Positions 6,503 through 8,779 of a DNA stretch of 8,779 nt are shown in pieces (position 1 is the stretch's first letter; each line of letters opens with the position of its first letter). Below the pieces are notes generated by a model. It searched no databases, was not told the DNA's origin, and saw only the letters and a list, made by a program, of their open reading frames with translations. Both the position numbers and the translations under genes were made by a program. This DNA comes from Acidobacteriota bacterium (GTDB lineage Bacteria; Acidobacteriota; HRBIN11), in assembly GCA_030550225.1 (NCBI GenBank), contig JAUQPV010000093.1:1-8779 (forward strand). Reading direction: 5' to 3'.

Positions 6503-7027
6503 ATGGAGCGATGGGTCTATCCGACGACGGGTTTGAAACAGGAGGACTTAGAGGAGGCACGAGTCTGCATGACGCGTGCTCCGCTCCGGGGCGAATACGC
6601 CTGGGATGCCGGCGTGGCCGTCGGACGATTCCTGGCCGAGCTGAAGGCCGGACGCCTGGTCGGACGCCGGTGTCGGGTCTGTCGACGGGTCATGGTCCCG
6701 CCCCGGATGTTCTGCGAGCAGTGTTTTCGTCCGACCGACGAGTGGGTCCCCCTCCAAGACACCGGGACAGTCTTGACCTTTTCGGTCTGTACCGTCGCCT
6801 GGGACATGCGGCGCTTGGAGGTCCCGGAGGTCCCTGCCGTCATCGCCATCGACGGGGCTTCGCCCGGGATGGGGATCCTCCATAAGCTGGGCGAGGTCGG
6901 CCGGACGGTCGATGAAATCCTCGATCGCGTGCACATCGGCTTGCGGGTCCAGGCCGTCTGGAAGCCGCCCCGCCGACGGGAGGGGGCGATCACCGATATC
7001 TTGTACTTTCGACCCGTCGGCGCTTAG
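6503..7027 (+). CDS. DUF35-type Zn-ribbon/OB-fold acyl-CoA-binding protein 1
   Basis: A 174-aa protein. ATG 6503 was chosen over in-frame ATG 6488 because AGGGGG at 6491-6496 sits 6 nt before it, while 6488 overlaps the octamer array. The N-terminal helical part (GVAVGRFLAELKAGRLVGRRC) leads into a zinc ribbon with Cys57, Cys60, Cys71 and Cys74 (C-x2-C-x10-C-x2-C), then an OB fold (DTGTVLTFSVCTVAWD...PAVIAIDG...GLRVQAVWKPP) ending in the typical DILYFRPV. Proteins of this family bind thiolase-fold partners and help form the CoA-binding pocket, as in the archaeal thiolase/HMG-CoA synthase complex, Ltp2-ChsH2, BbsAB and PhlACB. Its place right behind two thiolase-like genes points to the same role. 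All four zinc ligands are present. Confidence 0.88.
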   Translation: MERWVYPTTGLKQEDLEEARVCMTRAPLRGEYAWDAGVAVGRFLAELKAGRLVGRRCRVCRRVMVPPRMFCEQCFRPTDEWVPLQDTGTVLTFSVCTVAWDMRRLEVPEVPAVIAIDGASPGMGILHKLGEVGRTVDEILDRVHIGLRVQAVWKPPRRREGAITDILYFRPVGA

Positions 7028-7050
7028 TGCTCTACGGAAGGAGGCCGGCA

Positions 7051-7527
7051 ATGCCCTTAAAGGAGCGGATTTCCCACATCGATGAAGTCCGGAGCTGGCA
7101 GGGGAGCATCCGACTGGAAGGCGTTTACACGGCCGGGGTCGCCGGCGAGCGGTGGCTTCGGGGACTCCAGGAAGGCCGAATCTACGGGACTCGCTGTCCC
7201 CGCTGTCGGTATACCTACGTCCCGGCTCGCCTCTTCTGCGAGCGTTGCTTCGGCCATTTAGACGAGGCGACCTGGGTCGAGGTCGGGCCTCAGGGGACCC
7301 TGACGTCCTGGACACGGGTCCACGTGGCTCTCGACGGGCAACGTTTATCCCCGCCCCGGTGTATCGGCCTTGTCCGCCTCGACGGGGCTGATGCCCTACT
7401 GGTCCACGACCTCTTGGAGGACGGAACGCCCCTCCGGGTCGGCCTTCGCGTAGAAGCCGTCTTCCGGCCGCCGGCCGAACGTGTCGGGAGCATCCGGGAC
7501 TTGGCTTACTTTCGCCCCGTCCCGTAG
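7051..7527 (+). CDS. DUF35-type Zn-ribbon/OB-fold acyl-CoA-binding protein 2
   Basis: A 158-aa paralogue of the preceding gene, 23 nt downstream. The ATG at 7051 follows a near-perfect AAGGAGG at 7038-7044; a GTG at 7027 in the same frame overlaps the previous stop codon and lacks a ribosome site. Layout matches protein 1: an N-terminal helix (GVAGERWLRGLQEGRIYGTRC), a zinc ribbon with Cys49, Cys52, Cys63 and Cys66, an OB fold (PQGTLTSWTRVHVALD...GLVRLDGADALLVHDLLE) and the same ending (IRDLAYFRPVP). Two thiolase-like and two DUF35 genes suggest each DUF35 protein pairs with one thiolase-like subunit, which is inference. It is the last gene of the cluster; tandem hairpins begin 4 nt after its stop codon and separate it from a convergent minus-strand gene. 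Confidence 0.88.
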   Translation: MPLKERISHIDEVRSWQGSIRLEGVYTAGVAGERWLRGLQEGRIYGTRCPRCRYTYVPARLFCERCFGHLDEATWVEVGPQGTLTSWTRVHVALDGQRLSPPRCIGLVRLDGADALLVHDLLEDGTPLRVGLRVEAVFRPPAERVGSIRDLAYFRPVP

Positions 7528-7531
7528 GAGC

Positions 7532-7595
7532 GCAGACGTCTCGTCTGCCGGAGGGTAGACGTCCCGTCTGCCGGAGGGTAGACGTCTCGTCTGCC
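7532..7595. repeat. three tandem AGACG-hairpin units between convergent genes
   Basis: Three copies of a 23-24 bp unit. Each has an AGACG arm, a 3-nt spacer (TCT, TCC, TCT) and CGTCTGCC; the first two end in GGAGGG. Unit 1 forms a perfect 7-bp stem, GCAGACG (7532-7538) with CGTCTGC (7542-7548); units 2 and 3 form 5-bp stems. The repeats fill nearly the whole gap between the convergent genes ending at 7527 and 7603. They could block transcription from both sides, but no T-run follows the stems, so a terminator role is not shown. Confidence 0.8.
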
Positions 7596-7602
7596 GAATC
7601 CG

Positions 7603-8343
7603 TCATCCCGTGTAGAGAGCCAAGTCTTGCTCCGTCAGGCCGACAAAGTCCCGGTAGGCCAAAAGCTGCATCGTGTAAAACACGGTCATCGCCAGGGGCG
7701 TCAGGATGAAGTAGCCCACGCATAAAAGTAGCGACCCGATGGAGCCCGCCGCCCCGATGAGCAGAAAGCCTGCCAGAGTGAAGAGCAGGAACTGCAAGAA
7801 CTGGGGTCGGACCATGCCGATACTGGTCCGGATAGCATCCATGGCCTTCATACCCCGAAACATGACCAGAGGCATCGCAAAGACGAGAAACGTCTGGGCG
7901 ACGACCGGATAGACGATCAAAAACAAAAAGCTTAAGCACCAGAGAAAGCAGGCCCCGATACTCAAAAGCGTCGCTAAGATCCCCGTCGGCTCAAGGGCCC
8001 CTAACAGGGGCAAGACATACGTTAGGATGAGCAGTCCGAAGACCAAGACCGGAATCAGGGCCACGACTAAGAACAAGACCGTCGAGTCCCCAAACCGCCG
8101 AAAGCCCTTAAAGATGTCACCGACCTGGGCGGGCTGACCGAGGAGTCGCTTGGCCAGATACACGTATAGGCCCCCGGTCAGCGGGCCGCCGACGATCAGG
8201 ACCGGAATCAAGCACAGCCCGGCGATCATCATCACCAAGACGTACACGATCCCGGCCAGGACGTACTCCAGCCACACGGGCTGGATGGACTTCCAGGCCT
8301 CGTTGAACCAATCGCCGATTCGCACCTGGGGTGGCCGTTCCAT
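7603..8343 (-). CDS. polytopic membrane protein of unknown function
   Basis: A 246-aa protein. The start at 8343 (minus strand) follows AGGAGGGGG six nt upstream; a TTG 21 nt further upstream in the same frame lies over that ribosome site and was rejected. A short hydrophilic N-terminus (MERPPQVRIGDWFNEAWKSI) precedes strongly hydrophobic stretches near residues 24-50, 88-113, 120-147, 149-163 and a long one at about 184-229 that could cross twice, so roughly five or six membrane spans. A cytoplasm-type loop, LAKRLLGQPAQVGDIFKGFRRFGDS (63-87), and the motif MFRGMKAMDAIRTSIGMVRP (161-180) resemble integral membrane proteins of the DUF975/glycerophosphodiester-phosphodiesterase-membrane-domain type, whose function is unknown. 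No catalytic residues or signal peptide are seen. It converges on the thiolase/DUF35 cluster and has no visible partner on its strand. Confidence 0.8.
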   Translation of the reverse strand: MERPPQVRIGDWFNEAWKSIQPVWLEYVLAGIVYVLVMMIAGLCLIPVLIVGGPLTGGLYVYLAKRLLGQPAQVGDIFKGFRRFGDSTVLFLVVALIPVLVFGLLILTYVLPLLGALEPTGILATLLSIGACFLWCLSFLFLIVYPVVAQTFLVFAMPLVMFRGMKAMDAIRTSIGMVRPQFLQFLLFTLAGFLLIGAAGSIGSLLLCVGYFILTPLAMTVFYTMQLLAYRDFVGLTEQDLALYTG

Positions 8344-8408
8344 CGAATACCCCCTCCTGTTCAATCAAGTCAAAATCGGGCCTTGGATGTGAGGTGGTTG
8401 GCTTAGGA

Positions 8409-8436
8409 TATAGATGCAGGACGCAGGATGCAAGAT
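8409..8436 (+). repeat. heptamer array (GCAGGAT), left arm
   Basis: Units GCAGGAC, GCAGGAT and GCAAGAT occupy 8416-8436, preceded by a degenerate unit ending in AGAT. It is the inverse of the ATCCTGC array at 8634-8675. Confidence 0.7.
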
Positions 8437-8445
8437 GCCGAAAAG

Positions 8446-8480
8446 AGACTACGGACCCCAGGCCATAGACCTCAGACCTG
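8446..8480 (+). repeat. heptamer array (AGACCTC x5)
   Basis: Five 7-bp units: AGACTAC, GGACCCC, AGGCCAT, AGACCTC, AGACCTG. The inverse sequence occurs at 8533-8553 (CAGGTCT, GGGGTCT, GGAGTCT), so the two can pair across the palindrome between them. Confidence 0.65.
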
Positions 8481-8496
8481 ACAGAGCCATCGGATA

Positions 8497-8514
8497 CTTC
8501 GTCTCGAGACGAAG
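8497..8514. repeat. perfect 18-bp palindrome
   Basis: CTTCGTCTCGAGACGAAG is identical to its own reverse complement over 18 bp. It lies close to the middle of the nested inverted arrays of 8409-8675. It could be an operator for a dimeric regulator, or simply the centre of a long cruciform-forming repeat. Confidence 0.9.
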
Positions 8515-8532
8515 CGAACCAGACTTCCAGAG

Positions 8533-8553
8533 CAGGTCTGGGGTCTGGAGTCT
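8533..8553 (+). repeat. heptamer array (GGTCT type x3)
   Basis: CAGGTCT, GGGGTCT and GGAGTCT form the inverse partner of the array at 8446-8480. Confidence 0.65.
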
Positions 8554-8557
8554 CTTG

Positions 8558-8599
8558 GCACCCAGCACTCGACACCGACTTGCTGGAACTCGGCACCCG
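8558..8599 (+). repeat. degenerate heptamer array (GCACTCG x6)
   Basis: Six 7-bp units in register: GCACCCA, GCACTCG, ACACCGA, CTTGCTG, GAACTCG, GCACCCG. Units 3 and 4 are weak. No inverse partner is visible to the left of the palindrome. Confidence 0.5.
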
Positions 8600-8633
8600 G
8601 GCCCTGGGGCCTTCTATCCCCGCAGCACCCCAT

Positions 8634-8675
8634 ATCTTGTATCTTGCATCCTGCATCCTGTATCCTGCATCTTGT
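8634..8675 (+). repeat. heptamer array (ATCYTGY x6), right arm
   Basis: Six units with no length change: ATCTTGT, ATCTTGC, ATCCTGC, ATCCTGT, ATCCTGC, ATCTTGT. All differences are C/T at two positions. The inverse array lies at 8409-8436. Confidence 0.9.
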
Positions 8676-8702
8676 TTGAAGACCCCACCCCTCGGGCGCT
8701 GG

Positions 8703-8755
8703 AAAAGGCCGTTCCGACGCCATTCTCACGAACCGAACGGCCCTGATAAGGGAGG
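8703..8755 (+). repeat. structured intergenic element, copy C, before a gene start
   Basis: The best-folded of three copies. GGCCGTTC at 8707-8714 pairs perfectly with GAACGGCC at 8735-8742 around a 20-nt loop containing ATTCTCACG. Next, CCCT (8741-8744), GATA and AGGG (8749-8752) form a second small hairpin that covers the start of the ribosome site GGGAGG (8750-8755). The two stems share bases 8741-8742 and so exclude each other. Read on the minus strand the main stem is followed by TTTT, so a terminator reading is also possible. A promoter reading (TTCTCA, 16 bp, GATAAG) is weaker. Confidence 0.6.
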
Positions 8756-8762
8756 TCATGGC

Positions 8763-8779
8763 ATGACGTGGGACGTCTT
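8763..8779 (+). CDS. probable start of a gene cut by the window end
   Basis: ATG at 8763 lies 7 nt after GGGAGG (8750-8755) and opens M-T-W-D-V before the window ends. The ATG at 8758 is followed by a stop two codons later and lies too close to the ribosome site. Five codons do not allow any product call. Confidence 0.45.

Noticed and set aside
6548..7939. Long minus-strand open frame (463 codons) opposite both DUF35 genes
   Set aside because: It covers two well-supported plus-strand genes and part of the membrane protein gene in another frame; no recognisable domain.
7603..8364. Longer form of the membrane protein starting at TTG 8364
   Set aside because: The extra seven codons overlie the AGGAGGGGG ribosome site that serves ATG 8343.
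8117..8656. Minus-strand open frame across the 8400-8660 repeats
   Set aside because: It encodes heptamer repeats and then runs into the membrane protein gene in the wrong frame.
8690..8760. Fluoride (crcB) or other known riboswitch
   Set aside because: The CTGATAAGGG end only loosely resembles the fluoride motif; the conserved 5' GGNGATGG part and its pseudoknot partner are missing.

Overview
The window is bacterial DNA, GC-rich and dense. It has Shine-Dalgarno sites of the GGAGG/AGGGGG type, a clean sigma70-like promoter, an EF-G family factor and a SpoIIE/RsbU-type phosphatase. Codon choice strongly favours G/C endings (GTC, GAC, CGG, GGG). No phylum can be fixed from the sequence alone. 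The mix of Cys-less thiolase-fold proteins, Zn-ribbon OB-fold partners and abundant 7-8 bp intergenic arrays would suit an uncultured, possibly thermophilic lineage, but that is inference.

Layout: (1) 1-663, the 3' part of a SpoIIE-domain (PP2C-type) phosphatase. (2) 735-1315, a two-gene module behind its own promoter: a 74-aa helix-turn-helix protein and, 2 nt later, a MazF/PemK-type toxin, read as a toxin-antitoxin pair. (3) 1433-3529, a complete divergent elongation factor G of the EF-G2/EF-G-like class. (4) 3530-3960, a gene-free stretch with heptamer and octamer arrays in inverted arrangement and two inverted copies (A and B) of a roughly 50-nt element. (5) 3961-7527, a four-gene co-directional cluster: two 388-aa thiolase-fold (SCP-x-like) proteins, both without the nucleophilic cysteine, then two DUF35-type Zn-ribbon/OB-fold proteins. 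(6) 7528-7602, three tandem small hairpins between convergent genes. (7) 7603-8343 on the minus strand, a polytopic membrane protein of unknown function. (8) 8344-8762, a gene-free stretch of nested inverted heptamer arrays around a perfect 18-bp palindrome, ending in the third element copy (C) just before a probable gene start at 8763.

The four-gene cluster probably makes one acyl-CoA enzyme complex. DUF35 proteins are established partners of thiolase-fold enzymes: the archaeal thiolase/HMG-CoA synthase/DUF35 complex, the Ltp2-ChsH2 aldolase, BbsAB and PhlACB. Loss of the catalytic cysteine in both thiolase-like subunits argues against classical Claisen thiolysis and for an aldolase-like or unknown reaction. 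The substrate cannot be read from the window.

The least ordinary signal is intergenic. Short-period arrays (7 or 8 bp, with a different consensus at different sites) begin only 4-8 nt after the stop codons of four genes and 7 nt from the 3' end of a fifth. A separate three-copy element shows one compensatory base-pair change and, in two copies, sits directly before a ribosome binding site that its conserved CCCT(G) could pair with.
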